64,000 bases of DNA, taken from contig WNNJ02002688.1 of NCBI GenBank assembly GCA_012934845.2, positions 62,001-126,000 of the forward strand, in the 5' to 3' direction. The DNA comes from Pomphorhynchus laevis. Its lineage: Eukaryota > Acanthocephala > Palaeacanthocephala > Echinorhynchida > Pomphorhynchidae. The notes beneath the pieces were generated by a model. That model searched no databases. It saw nothing but the letters and a program-made list of their open reading frames with translations, and was not told the origin of the DNA. The position numbers and the translations under genes were made by a program. Shown here piece by piece: positions 1 to 8,518 of this stretch (the first letter of the stretch is position 1; the number at the start of each line of letters is the position of its first letter).

Positions 1-45
1 CAAGCGTGATGGCATGCACTTGCCACGTAAAAATATTTTTTACAG
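1..45 (+). mobile_element. LINE-A 3' terminal hairpin scrap
   Basis: The window opens inside the 3' end of a LINE-A copy. Positions 2-21 form a degenerate version of the hairpin found at the 3' end of all other LINE-A copies (arms GCGTG and CATGC with one G-U pair), followed by a TTGCCACGTAAA block that resembles the usual ATTTGCCACGTTAAA. The rest of the copy lies outside the window. Confidence 0.55.
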
Positions 46-187
46 GTAGAGCGTGGTATTTTTATTCCTATTGTATTTTCATGCAGTGTTTCTATGGGAA
101 AGTGCGTTATCAATTATTATTATTATTATTATCAAGTTCAGACTTAGCCATAAGGCTTTAAGCCGATCACACAATACAGAAAAAAGA

Positions 188-3154
188 TCAACCAAATGGG
201 TAGGTTAGAAAAGGTGACAAATCAGCCTGGACGTATATCCAACGTCGAACCCTGTTTTTGAAAGCGAGGAAATTGGTGATGGCAGCGATAGGTTCAGGCA
301 AACTATTCCAAACATCTACTGCCCGTTCAGACAGTCTGTAAAATTTTCGCAGCTTACCCGGTAATTTTTTAAAAAGCATCTTACAATGGCCTCGCAATCT
401 CGAATTATCTCGAAATCTAACTACACCCAAAGGAAAGCCATCAGCTGAATGTACAATTTTCCAAAGTGTAATCAGATCAAGAAAAAGATACCGATACCTC
501 ACTGATAAAACGTTCAAACATCTTAATCTTGAAATAAAGCTTCCTTGACAACACATCCGAGAAGCTCGTCTCATTACACTTTCCAAGTTATTCAACTCAC
601 TCCTGGTCGTTGGAAAGGTTGCCTGTACACAATACTCAAGATGTGGTCTTACTAGGGCACAATAAAGTTTGGCGAAGATTTGCGGCGATAATTTTGCAAA
701 AGTCATTTTTATGCAGTATAAGGCACGTATCGCTTTTAACCGCGCGTGATCACTATTTGCTCTTGTCTTTAGCGATTCGTGAATTATCACTCCCAGGTCG
801 GGATGTTCTGAGACTCGCTTGATTGAGTGTCCATTTATTTTGTAATCGAAATGAGTTTTATCTCTACCCAATCTGATCCATACACATTTTGTCGCGTTGA
901 GTATCAAGCCAGTGCTATTACACCAAGTCCCGATACGGTTAAGGTCACATTGTAAAAATTCACAATCCGCCTCGTTTTGGGTTGTTGCCCATATTTTAAC
1001 ATCGTCAGCAAATGCCAGGTGAGGACACTTTAACCTTAGGAGTAGGTCATTCAAAAAGATGATAAAGAGAAGTGGACCTAGGACCGTGCCCTGAGGAACA
1101 CCCGAATGAACACGTCGAGCTGTTGACAAAACTTCATCTAATCGCACAACGAATGATCGATCCTCGAGAAATGTCTTAATCCAGTTGCAAATTGTCGTAG
1201 GTACACCGTAATGACGTAGTAGTGAATCTAAACCAGCATGTGGAACTCTATCAAAGGCCTTAGAGAAATCAAGAAATATTATATCAACTGTAAGACCCGA
1301 ACTAAGAGCAGCTACCCAATGTTCGCGAGCATTCAACAGATTAGTTAGGCACGAGCGACCAGGTCGGAAGCCGTGCTGAGAATCATCAAGAATTTGATAT
1401 AAATTTAGATGTTCACGTATTCTCTTCGCAATGAGTCTCTCCATAATTTTAGAAATAACACTGGTAAGACTAATTGGTCTAAAATCTGAACAAGTTAGTG
1501 CCAACTGTTTCTTTGGAATAGGTACAACAATTGCCCTTTTCCAATCATCAGGAATCCACGAATACTGTAAGCTTCGATGAAATAGAGACGTAAGGCTTGG
1601 AGCAATAATGTGCGACAGAGTACGCAAAAGAAAAGGGGATACACCATCTGGTCCTGCAGAGCCAAAACTATTTAATTTATGGAGTTCAGACTGAACTTCA
1701 ATGACATTAATAGGAGATATTGGTAAGTTAGATTGTAAGTTGGGCGGGTACTGTATCTGGTCAATATTCGATTGCGAGGATGGAGATACTACAAAACTGC
1801 TTGCAAGAGCTTCCACAATAGCCTCCTTGTCAACTACATCACCACTTTCTAAACGTACACAATTAATCGTAGAAGGTAGGATTCGACGATGTCTAACGTA
1901 TGCCCAAAAACGTTTAGGTGACCTGTTAATGTCAGAAGCAATACCCTCTTCAAATGTTTTTCTTTTTGAGCGTTTTAGTTGGTTGCATAGATTGCGAAGA
2001 GTTTTGTACTCACGGTGCGTAACAGTGTTACGTTGAGAGATTCGCCATAATCGATTTCTTTCCTTTATCGTAGTCTCCAACTCATTGTCGAACCACAATG
2101 GCGTTGTCGTCTTGTAAGCCCTATTTCTTATTGGTGCAAACGTATCCGAAATGGTTATGAGGTTACTGGTCACTAACGATAAATGATCATCAATTGGAAG
2201 ATCAGCAGATCCGAAGTTCAGCTGATGACTATAGAGTTGGAGATCTTCCACATTTACTCGATTCCAATTACGCCTTCCGATGCCACTGCACTTAGATCGT
2301 CGTTGTAAAGTGTGAGCAATCTGTACTGAAATCACACAATGGTCACTGGTTCCTAAAGGAGACTCGAAATCAACTCTGATTACATCTTCAATGCGCTTGG
2401 TAAACCCAAGATCTAATATTGTCTCTGGTTGAGACGATATACATGTTGGCTGATTAATATGTTGGATCAGGAGAAGCTCTGCCAGCAAGAATTCAGCAAG
2501 CTCGCAGTTTTCGACATTATAGTAATACCGGTTGTTACTAATCCAGTTAACTTGAGGAAGATTAAAATCCCCAATAAGGAAGAAATAATTTGAGGAGCAG
2601 AATGATCTTAACTGATTTTTCAGAAGATCTAACTGTGTATGAACTGAGGGTGATCTGTATACGACGCAAATATCTATTGAACAATGAGTATCATTGACGC
2701 AGAATGACAATAACTCGAATGAATAGTGATCATCGCACAATTCAGTAATCTTCGTAATTGATAAGGTGTTTTTAATATAAGCAGCAACACCCCCGCCACG
2801 ACGACCTGCAACTCTATCTGCTCTCAAAAGTCGATACCCAGAGATAGCCATAAGGTCATCATTAATTTGATAATGAAGCCATGACTCAGAAATGCAAAAC
2901 ACGTCAAAATCTTTAAAAGATATAAACTGCTGCACTTCAGACAATTGAGCAGGTAAGCTTCTGATATTGGAGTAACCTACCACCAGAGGACATTCATTAT
3001 TACATATTCTCTCTGAACAATTAGATGGCAACTTCCTTTCCAAACATATATCCACTAGATGTCCAATCATGGCGTTGTAAGGTCTAGAGAAAGATTGATC
3101 GATCTCCATCGAACTGCAGGACGCCACCTCACAACCCGAAAATTTCGAATGCAC
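188..3154 (-). CDS. E1 ORF2: endonuclease-reverse transcriptase (CR1-like)
   Basis: 988 codons open. The first in-frame ATG is residue 16 (3107-3109), so the frame as given begins with GTG. EEP nuclease: N63 (YSN), E90 (SESW), Y166, D196/N198 (GDFN) and S270-D271-H272 are all present. RT: GPDG 501-504, motif A FLDFSKAFD about 627-635, motif B GVPQGT 685-690 and catalytic FADD 715-718. A C-terminal tail containing AVDVWNSLPE follows, as in other CR1-like copies here. The enzyme would nick DNA and copy LINE RNA by target-primed reverse transcription. The frame is -1 relative to ORF1, and its ATG lies about 40 bp before the ORF1 stop, so either reinitiation or frameshifting could express it. No inactivating change was seen. 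Confidence 0.9.
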   Translation of the reverse strand: MHSKFSGCEVASCSSMEIDQSFSRPYNAMIGHLVDICLERKLPSNCSERICNNECPLVVGYSNIRSLPAQLSEVQQFISFKDFDVFCISESWLHYQINDDLMAISGYRLLRADRVAGRRGGGVAAYIKNTLSITKITELCDDHYSFELLSFCVNDTHCSIDICVVYRSPSVHTQLDLLKNQLRSFCSSNYFFLIGDFNLPQVNWISNNRYYYNVENCELAEFLLAELLLIQHINQPTCISSQPETILDLGFTKRIEDVIRVDFESPLGTSDHCVISVQIAHTLQRRSKCSGIGRRNWNRVNVEDLQLYSHQLNFGSADLPIDDHLSLVTSNLITISDTFAPIRNRAYKTTTPLWFDNELETTIKERNRLWRISQRNTVTHREYKTLRNLCNQLKRSKRKTFEEGIASDINRSPKRFWAYVRHRRILPSTINCVRLESGDVVDKEAIVEALASSFVVSPSSQSNIDQIQYPPNLQSNLPISPINVIEVQSELHKLNSFGSAGPDGVSPFLLRTLSHIIAPSLTSLFHRSLQYSWIPDDWKRAIVVPIPKKQLALTCSDFRPISLTSVISKIMERLIAKRIREHLNLYQILDDSQHGFRPGRSCLTNLLNAREHWVAALSSGLTVDIIFLDFSKAFDRVPHAGLDSLLRHYGVPTTICNWIKTFLEDRSFVVRLDEVLSTARRVHSGVPQGTVLGPLLFIIFLNDLLLRLKCPHLAFADDVKIWATTQNEADCEFLQCDLNRIGTWCNSTGLILNATKCVWIRLGRDKTHFDYKINGHSIKRVSEHPDLGVIIHESLKTRANSDHARLKAIRALYCIKMTFAKLSPQIFAKLYCALVRPHLEYCVQATFPTTRSELNNLESVMRRASRMCCQGSFISRLRCLNVLSVRYRYLFLDLITLWKIVHSADGFPLGVVRFRDNSRLRGHCKMLFKKLPGKLRKFYRLSERAVDVWNSLPEPIAAITNFLAFKNRVRRWIYVQADLSPFLTYPFG

Positions 3155-4302
3155 AGATTCGATTCACCGTTTTGCAGCCTGTAATGAAGTTCCGCCTTGA
3201 TATCCTTCAATTTTTGCCTGTCTTCGAGAGAAAGATCACGTAAAATTCGTATTTTGTTACCTTTAAGTCGATAACCACGGTCTAAAAGACACTTTGCTTG
3301 CTCTGCCGATCCTAACACAACCTTTAGCAATCGTGATCTATCGTTTTTCTTACCCAACCTATAGAGCTGCCTTACTAAAATAGACGATGCGACCTCTTCC
3401 TCACCTTTTTCGAGCAAATTAGAAAAGAACACACGTAAACCGGCAATATCATCATCAAGCCGCTCCTGTGCACTTGAGGCTGATGACTCATCTAAACCCC
3501 AAATAAGTATGTTACAGCCCCTATTTAATGTATGATTGCGATCTGTGTGACTTTTATTATCAAAATACGTTTTTTTGCTGAAAGAATCGCTGCCGTCACC
3601 ACCCTCATCCGGTTTGCTTCTTGCGTCTCGCCCTTGTTCCATCTCATTTGAACAAATACACTTGAAAGCTGAGTGAACATTATCTATATCGACGTCTGTA
3701 TCATTGTGTGAAGCTCGTTCATCGGTGACTCCAGTTATACCGATTTCATTGCGATAATCATTAATCACCGATATAGACGATACTTCGTAATTGTCCGATA
3801 CCTTCAAAGCATCATTGTCCAGCGACACCGACGGCTCACCACTAACAACCGATATTGACGACGCACTATTGCCTTCAAATTTCTTACTCAACGTTTGCAT
3901 CACGCGTGAATTTGGATGACCTTTTTTCCAGATACGGGATGAACTTGGTATTTCGCTATTTGTATTTTTAGTGTTCTGAACGTGAAACTCTTGAATGGGT
4001 ATATCTTTATAGGTATCTGATTCGCCAGAACTTTGTACTTCCCGATCGATGCAACTTTTTGAATATGTGTTCCTTTCCGAAGCATTTGTAGATATTTTCT
4101 CGTCACAATGGCCCTTCAAATGAATTAGCAAAGATGCGCAGCAGTACCCACAGTAAAATGATTTATTCGATAGCGCAGATTTCTTTTCCTCCGGAAACGA
4201 TACACTTGTCCACACACTACAATCTTCACTAGAACATTGAATCTGATGATCCACAAACTTTGTTGCAATAGCTCGCTTTGTAGTCTTCCTCTGTTTGACC
4301 AT
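3067..4302 (-). CDS. E1 ORF1: zinc-finger nucleic-acid-binding protein of a CR1-like LINE
   Basis: 411 aa, starting at an ATG (4300-4302). Near the N-terminus is a four-Cys motif, C23-x4-C28-x2-W31 ... C51-x2-C54, like a stripped-down PHD finger. A long Ser/Asp-rich linker follows. The last ~140 residues hold the module seen in CR1-group ORF1 proteins (RLLKVVL, then RDLSLEDR, then GESNLCIRNFRVV). By family it should coat the LINE RNA in the ribonucleoprotein particle. The end overlaps the ORF2 frame. At 3139-3145 the coding strand reads A AAT TTT in the ORF1 frame, a candidate -1 slippery site (see findings). The function is inferred from family, not from a specific homologue. Confidence 0.85.
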   Translation of the reverse strand: MVKQRKTTKRAIATKFVDHQIQCSSEDCSVWTSVSFPEEKKSALSNKSFYCGYCCASLLIHLKGHCDEKISTNASERNTYSKSCIDREVQSSGESDTYKDIPIQEFHVQNTKNTNSEIPSSSRIWKKGHPNSRVMQTLSKKFEGNSASSISVVSGEPSVSLDNDALKVSDNYEVSSISVINDYRNEIGITGVTDERASHNDTDVDIDNVHSAFKCICSNEMEQGRDARSKPDEGGDGSDSFSKKTYFDNKSHTDRNHTLNRGCNILIWGLDESSASSAQERLDDDIAGLRVFFSNLLEKGEEEVASSILVRQLYRLGKKNDRSRLLKVVLGSAEQAKCLLDRGYRLKGNKIRILRDLSLEDRQKLKDIKAELHYRLQNGESNLCIRNFRVVRWRPAVRWRSINLSLDLTTP

Positions 4303-4387
4303 GATGTTTGATATTGGTTCTTCGGTATAATTGGAACCAATAGTTGTATGTTTATAAGAATTGTAATTTGTGTATTTACTTTAGATT

Positions 4388-4442
4388 GTTAGTACTTTAA
4401 TAATCCTGTTAGTACTTTAATAATTGTAAGTACTTTAATAAT
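4388..4442 (-). repeat. Short tandem repeats in the E1 5' leader
   Basis: Three copies of a roughly 20-bp unit (GTTAGTACTTTAATAAT on the plus strand, at 4388-4404, 4408-4424 and, with one change and a base missing, 4427-4442). They lie upstream of ORF1. E2 and LINE-A copies also carry tandem repeats in this position. Confidence 0.7.
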
Positions 4443-4470
4443 CAACTCTTTTTTTAACGAGTTGATTATT
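4437..4470. repeat. Perfect 12-bp inverted repeat at the E1 5' edge
   Basis: AATAATCAACTC (4437-4448) and its exact reverse complement (4459-4470) flank a 10-base T-rich loop. It is at or just outside the 5' end of E1, so it may be part of the leader or of the target DNA. Confidence 0.7.
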
Positions 4471-4475
4471 TAATA

Positions 4476-4784
4476 TTACAGAAATTATTAAAACAAGAAT
4501 ACAGTCATTGCATTACGAGCATAAAAAGACAAATTGCCTTCACTTTGTGCTAAGCGACCTCGGATTGTACTAAAAGTTGCCGCATCTCATTCAGAAACAG
4601 ATAGTAGATCAAAACGTTTTTAAAGCTCGGACAAACAAATATTGACAGCAAATCTTAATTATTAATTGTAAAAAATTGAAATTAAAAAGATAAAAATAAA
4701 AATTAGCATAACGCTACACATTCATGATAAAAAAGTCGGAGGATTATATTTACAATAAAGGAATAGGTTTCGTCAAATGTTAAC
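4476..4784. other. AT-rich stretch, nothing recognised
   Basis: No open frame or repeat that I can assign. Low-complexity AT-rich DNA between E1 and a LINE-D 3' end. Confidence 0.5.
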
Positions 4785-5195
4785 AAAAAGGCCAGCATAT
4801 GTCATTGAAAGGGAAACCCAAGTGCGCCTCTGGGGTACTTGGGCTATCTCGGGATTAGTCTTCTTTTCTAGATGACGTCCCCCAGAGCAAAGGCTAAGGT
4901 TTTTCAAGCTCCTCGTCTATCGTTTACCCATCATAGTTCGCCTCGACTGGACTCTTCGGGGTGGGGAGGGGTGAAAAACCCCGGGTGGTTTAATCGGAAG
5001 GTGTCGTGTTGGATTGGTTGGAGGGCTCAGATCCCACTGGACCTGAGGCCGTAATATAAGAAGACTAGGAAATGGATCGTCTTTGAATTTTTCTGACCTG
5101 TTAGTTTCATGGCTCTTTCTATTTTTTAGTTATTTATCGGTTGTGTAATTATTAAGAAAATCTTTATTTATAAATATTAACATATGAAGACCATC
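4785..5195 (+). mobile_element. LINE-D short 3' copy
   Basis: Contains the conserved ~260-bp module also found at 63590-63845 and 41650-41905 (minus), ending with the same GGACCTGAGGCC block, followed by ~120 bp of 3' UTR that resembles the tail of the 63579 copy. It begins at almost the same internal position as the 63579 copy (a GCAT.TGTCATTGAA block). Either both are 5'-truncated at one hot spot, or this is a small non-autonomous family. Two pairs of complementary segments can form a pseudoknot (CCCAAGT 4817-4823 with 4837-4843; CTCTGGGG 4828-4835 with 4880-4887). Confidence 0.7.
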
Positions 5196-5477
5196 AACAC
5201 GTATATATATTTCAAATGTAAATTATGATATCTTCACATTCATTACTGTTCACATTCATTAATAACTTCATTATAACTTCACATTCATTACAGGTAGAGT
5301 TAATGAATTCGGTAACTATTGACAAGTGTTGTTACACTTGACTGAGAATGTAAATGGAGAGTATGAACCAAAGTTTTCACACACGCTATTTGCCGATATG
5401 TTTTTGGATTGAATGGTTCTTCGAATAAAATTAATGTTCCGGATAAAATTCGAATAAAATTAATGTTTATTAATTTT
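5196..5477. other. AT-rich stretch with short direct repeats
   Basis: Nothing coding recognised. Between about 5231 and 5300 a TTCACATTCATTA word occurs three times with small changes. Confidence 0.45.
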
Positions 5478-5690
5478 GTGTGGTCGAAGCGACGGATATC
5501 GTCGCTGCCTCACTCGCCTGGAATCAACTCCCTCTCGACGTCTGCCGCGCTCCCTCCTTTATCACATTCAAACACCTCCTCCGTTCACACCTTCTCGACA
5601 CAATTTTTACATTTTTGTTTTGTTGTGGTCATGTAAGCGTGCGCTGGCACGCATTTGCCAGGTTAAAATAAATCCTTTTTTTTATTAATT
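5478..5690 (+). mobile_element. LINE-A 3' end with a short inverted 5' tip (A8)
   Basis: From about 5498 the sequence matches the end of LINE-A ORF2 (codons for SLAWNQLPLDV and FKHLLR), then the 3' UTR, the hairpin (arms 5637-5642 and 5647-5652, loop GCTG) and a T-rich tail. The 20 bases before it (about 5478-5497) match an upstream part of LINE-A ORF2 in reverse complement, as twin-primed LINE insertions do. Strongly 5'-truncated and non-coding. Confidence 0.75.
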
Positions 5691-6409
5691 TTAAAAGAAA
5701 AAGAAAATACCGAGAAACAAAACAATCATACAAAAATTTTACACACATTTTAAAACAACAAAAAGAAAGAAAAAGAAGCAATCATAAAATAAAATAAAAT
5801 TAAAATCATAACATAAGTGACAAATACATACGAATTTAATTATAAAAATACTGTAATAGTAGAGTAATAAATTATAACTTAATCTAAACCAAAACAAAAT
5901 AATTATACAATACAAAATGTATTACAAGACTTCGCAACTAAATTCACAACTAACGGGGCAATTATATTCGCAATTAATGGAGCAATCGCACCTACTACCT
6001 CCATACTTCTGAAGACAATAGCGTAAAAGATTTCTCTCAAACACAAAAGAAGTTATGGAGAAGTCATAGCCGGAATACGATCAAGGTTGAGCATCGCCCT
6101 TGCACGAGCCGCATCATACTGTATCCGTGCACCCATAAGAAAATGTGTCGCAGTACCGCTACGAGGAGATGAAAGAAGCAGCGCGGAAATAATTTGAATA
6201 TATATATTTTATTCTTGATTTTCAAATGCTGGGGATGCGTGCCCATTAGAATTGACATATAATAATAACTTATATTATAAAAAATCAAAACAAAATATTT
6301 ATACCCTTCATTCATTTCAAGACTGACACGAAAAATAGTCATTTTGTCTGATCACAATATTAAGAAAAAAAAGTAGTTCAACAATAATAATTGTCACGTA
6401 CAGTTATAT
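5691..6409. other. AT-rich intergenic DNA, nothing recognised
   Basis: A/T-rich, low-complexity sequence. Short open frames here have no feature I can support as coding. Confidence 0.5.
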
Positions 6410-6785
6410 ATTTCCTGCAAAGAATCTTCTCTTTTTATCCACATGCTCAGCGTATTCTGGAAAGATTTGTACTGTGCCATAGACACGATCGAATTCGGCT
6501 ATCGGTTCCATAGGTTTACCGCTCTGTGAAATAATCGCAAGTATCTATGACATTTCCCGTGTGATTGCACAACAACTGATAAAGAGTGTCCTCTGTGGCT
6601 CGGGCGATCATTTAAAATAACGGATTCCGATGGATAACCAGGAAAGACATGGATCATTCGCCATAACTGTAATAAATCATTGTACACATATCTCGTGTAA
6701 ACTGAAGTAATATTTAGTTGGATTAGTCTATCACAGAGGCAATGTTACGAAGACCAGAACATAGCTTGGAAAATCGGCGAAGAAT
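6410..6785 (-). pseudogene. CR1-like ORF2 C-terminal remnant
   Basis: Minus-strand fragments read like the end of a CR1-like ORF2: RRFSKLCSGL, then YNDLLQLWRMIHV, then a segment with RLFHRAVNLWN, comparable with LSERAVDVWNSLPE in E1. At least one frameshift lies near the WN motif. Both ends are lost. It is a decayed fragment without RT or nuclease domains. Confidence 0.6.
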
Positions 6786-6943
6786 ATTTTCTAATTGGTT
6801 TATTTCACCACCATCAGTCGACACTACCATCAGTCGTTTCGGCTGCCTTGTGATATATTAAGAAGTCATCTATTTCTTAATATCCTAGGAGTGATAAGAA
6901 AGTCTACTCTACTTGTTATCGAACTCCGGTTTTTGGCAACATT
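6786..6943 (+). repeat. Partial unit of the 355-359 bp tandem repeat
   Basis: The right part (about 6890-6943) matches the end of the units at 8488-9206 (TGATAAGAAAGTCT, then CTCCGGTTTTTGGCAACATT). The left part holds the same GGCAGCCGAAAC...CATCAG words in reverse complement, so the unit is partly rearranged. LINE-A copy A4 follows directly, and the repeat resumes on its far side. Confidence 0.65.
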
Positions 6944-8487
6944 AAAAAAAATAAAATAAAATCATTATTTTTTAACGTGGCAAATGCGTGCCAGCGCACG
7001 CTTACATGACCACAGCAAAACAAAAATGTAAATAGTGTCGAGAAGGTGTGAACGGAGGTGTTTGAATGTGATAAAGGAGGAAGCGCGGCGGACGTCGAGA
7101 GGAGTTGATTCCAGGCGAGTGAGGCGGCGACGAGGATGGATCGGAGACCATAGTTGTTGGAGTAATTGGGAACGTGAAGTAAGATGGTATGACGGAAACG
7201 CAGCGATAGCAAGGTTGCGCGAGTGTCGTCTAAGAAAGGAAGGTTGATGAACAATGGGGAGCCGACAGCGATGAAACGAGAAGAAGGCGGAGTTTGATGC
7301 GGATGTGGATGGTGGGCCAAGAGAGTTGGGCAAAATATGTGGATGTGTGGTCGAAGCGACGGAGACGAAAGAGCACTCGAACGGCGGAGTTGATTATGCG
7401 TTGTAGGGGTAGGATTATGAATTTTGGAGAATTGGCGAAAAGGCTAAGGCAGTAATCGATTTTAGGAAAAAGAAGCGTTGAAAGAAGAGACATACAAGAA
7501 CGGAAGTCGATAAGGGGGCGGATAAGGCGGATGTCACGGAGAATTAAGTTAGACGAGCGGACCTTGTAACAGACGCAGGGTTTAAGAGAAAGGTGATCAT
7601 CGAAATGGAAACCTAAGAAAGTGAGATTGTGGACTATGAAATGATCGATGAGGCAAAAGATACAGTGGGAGGAGATATGTTTGGTTTACGGGGATAGGAT
7701 CCACATTATTTTGGACTTGTCAGGGTTTAGAACGATATGGAGATTGGAGAGACGTTTGTAGATAGAAGAGAGACAGTTGGGGGCAGAAATGCCGATATCG
7801 TGTATGCGATGTGCGGGTGCATGAGCATAGATGAGGACGTCATCAGCGTATTGCATGACGTTAAAGGTGTAAGGTTTGATAAACGTAGAGAGATCGCCAA
7901 GCAGAAGAGAGAAAAGCAGGGGACCTAGGACAGAATCTTGTGGGACCCCGCAAAAATAATGATGGGAGGGGAGGATTATGAATTAGAACAGACGCGAAAG
8001 GAACTGTCGGATAGATATGAGGCGAACCATGCTACGGAGGAGGAAGAAAATCCGTAATCATAACGAAGGCGAGAAAGGAGGACGGAGTGGTCGACAATGT
8101 CGAATGCGGAGTAGAGGTCGAGGGAGATGAGAACACTATATAGAGCCTTGTCTCGCGAAACGAGTAAGTCGTTGTACACTTTTATGCATGCGATTTCTGT
8201 CGAGTGATTAGAGCAGAAAGCGGATTGGAAAGGAGGGTACAAATTGGATGAGAAGAGATAAGCGTTGATTTGTATTAAGATGATGCGTTCTAAGAGCTTA
8301 TAAATAGTAGGGAGTAGTGAAATGGGGCGATAGCTAGAAGGAAGGGAGGGGTCGACCGATTGTTTCTTAAGGAGGGGACGAACAATTGCGTATTCCCAGT
8401 GTGAAGGGAAAATACGACTGCGGATGGACGAGTTAAACAGGGTTGTGAGAAACGGGGATATCGATGAGCATATGGATTTTACAATTT
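6944..8487 (-). mobile_element. LINE-A copy A4, 5'-truncated
   Basis: 3' half of LINE-A: RT fingers and palm to the 3' hairpin (arms 6986-6991 and 6996-7001) and an A/T-rich tail. The 5' break lies in the RT fingers. It splits a tandem repeat between GGCAACATT on one side and TACAATT on the other. A few frameshifts interrupt the coding part. It is closest to subfamily A1 in sequence. Confidence 0.85.
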
Positions 8488-8518
8488 TAAAACTGAAGCT
8501 TATTAGCTCCCGGAGCAC
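6965..8518 (-). pseudogene. A4 ORF2 fragment (RT and C-terminal domain)
   Basis: The best-preserved part, 7976-8518, holds RT fingers and palm: IVRPLLKKQ, SYRPISLLP, LYPPFQSAF, and motif A ISLDLYSAFDIVDH. Motif B (GVPQ-like) and the YADD region follow in other frames between about 7970 and 7700. The end contains SLAWNQLP. Compared with A1 the nuclease domain is absent because of 5' truncation. The frame breaks show that it cannot make a functional enzyme. Confidence 0.75.

Larger units (their letters stand above)
105..4475 (-). mobile_element. CR1-like LINE E1, full length, both ORFs open
   Basis: A complete non-LTR retrotransposon on the minus strand: 5' leader about 4303-4475, ORF1 3067-4302, ORF2 ending at 188, short 3' UTR, and an (AAT)n-type 3' tail at about 107-132. 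Short tandem 3' tails instead of poly(A) are typical of the CR1/L2 group. Both reading frames are uninterrupted, so this copy may be young. I saw no clear target-site duplication. The 5' boundary is estimated from the leader repeats and the hairpin at 4437-4470. Confidence 0.8.

Noticed and set aside
4303-4800. Host promoter or gene near E1
   Set aside because: No coding exon, splice pattern or conserved protein found. The repeats fit a LINE leader better.
4817-4900. HDV-like ribozyme in the LINE-D module
   Set aside because: The interlocked stems recall P1 and P2, but no P3 hairpin or catalytic-C segment could be placed, and the module is at the 3' end of the element.
6064-6342. 92-codon open frame on the minus strand
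   Set aside because: Low-complexity AT-rich DNA, no recognisable domain, no neighbour that would support it.
7035-7247. Basic Arg-rich open frame on the plus strand
   Set aside because: Antisense shadow of LINE-A4 ORF2 in GC-richer sequence. The same happens at 14973-15155 and 18727-18921.
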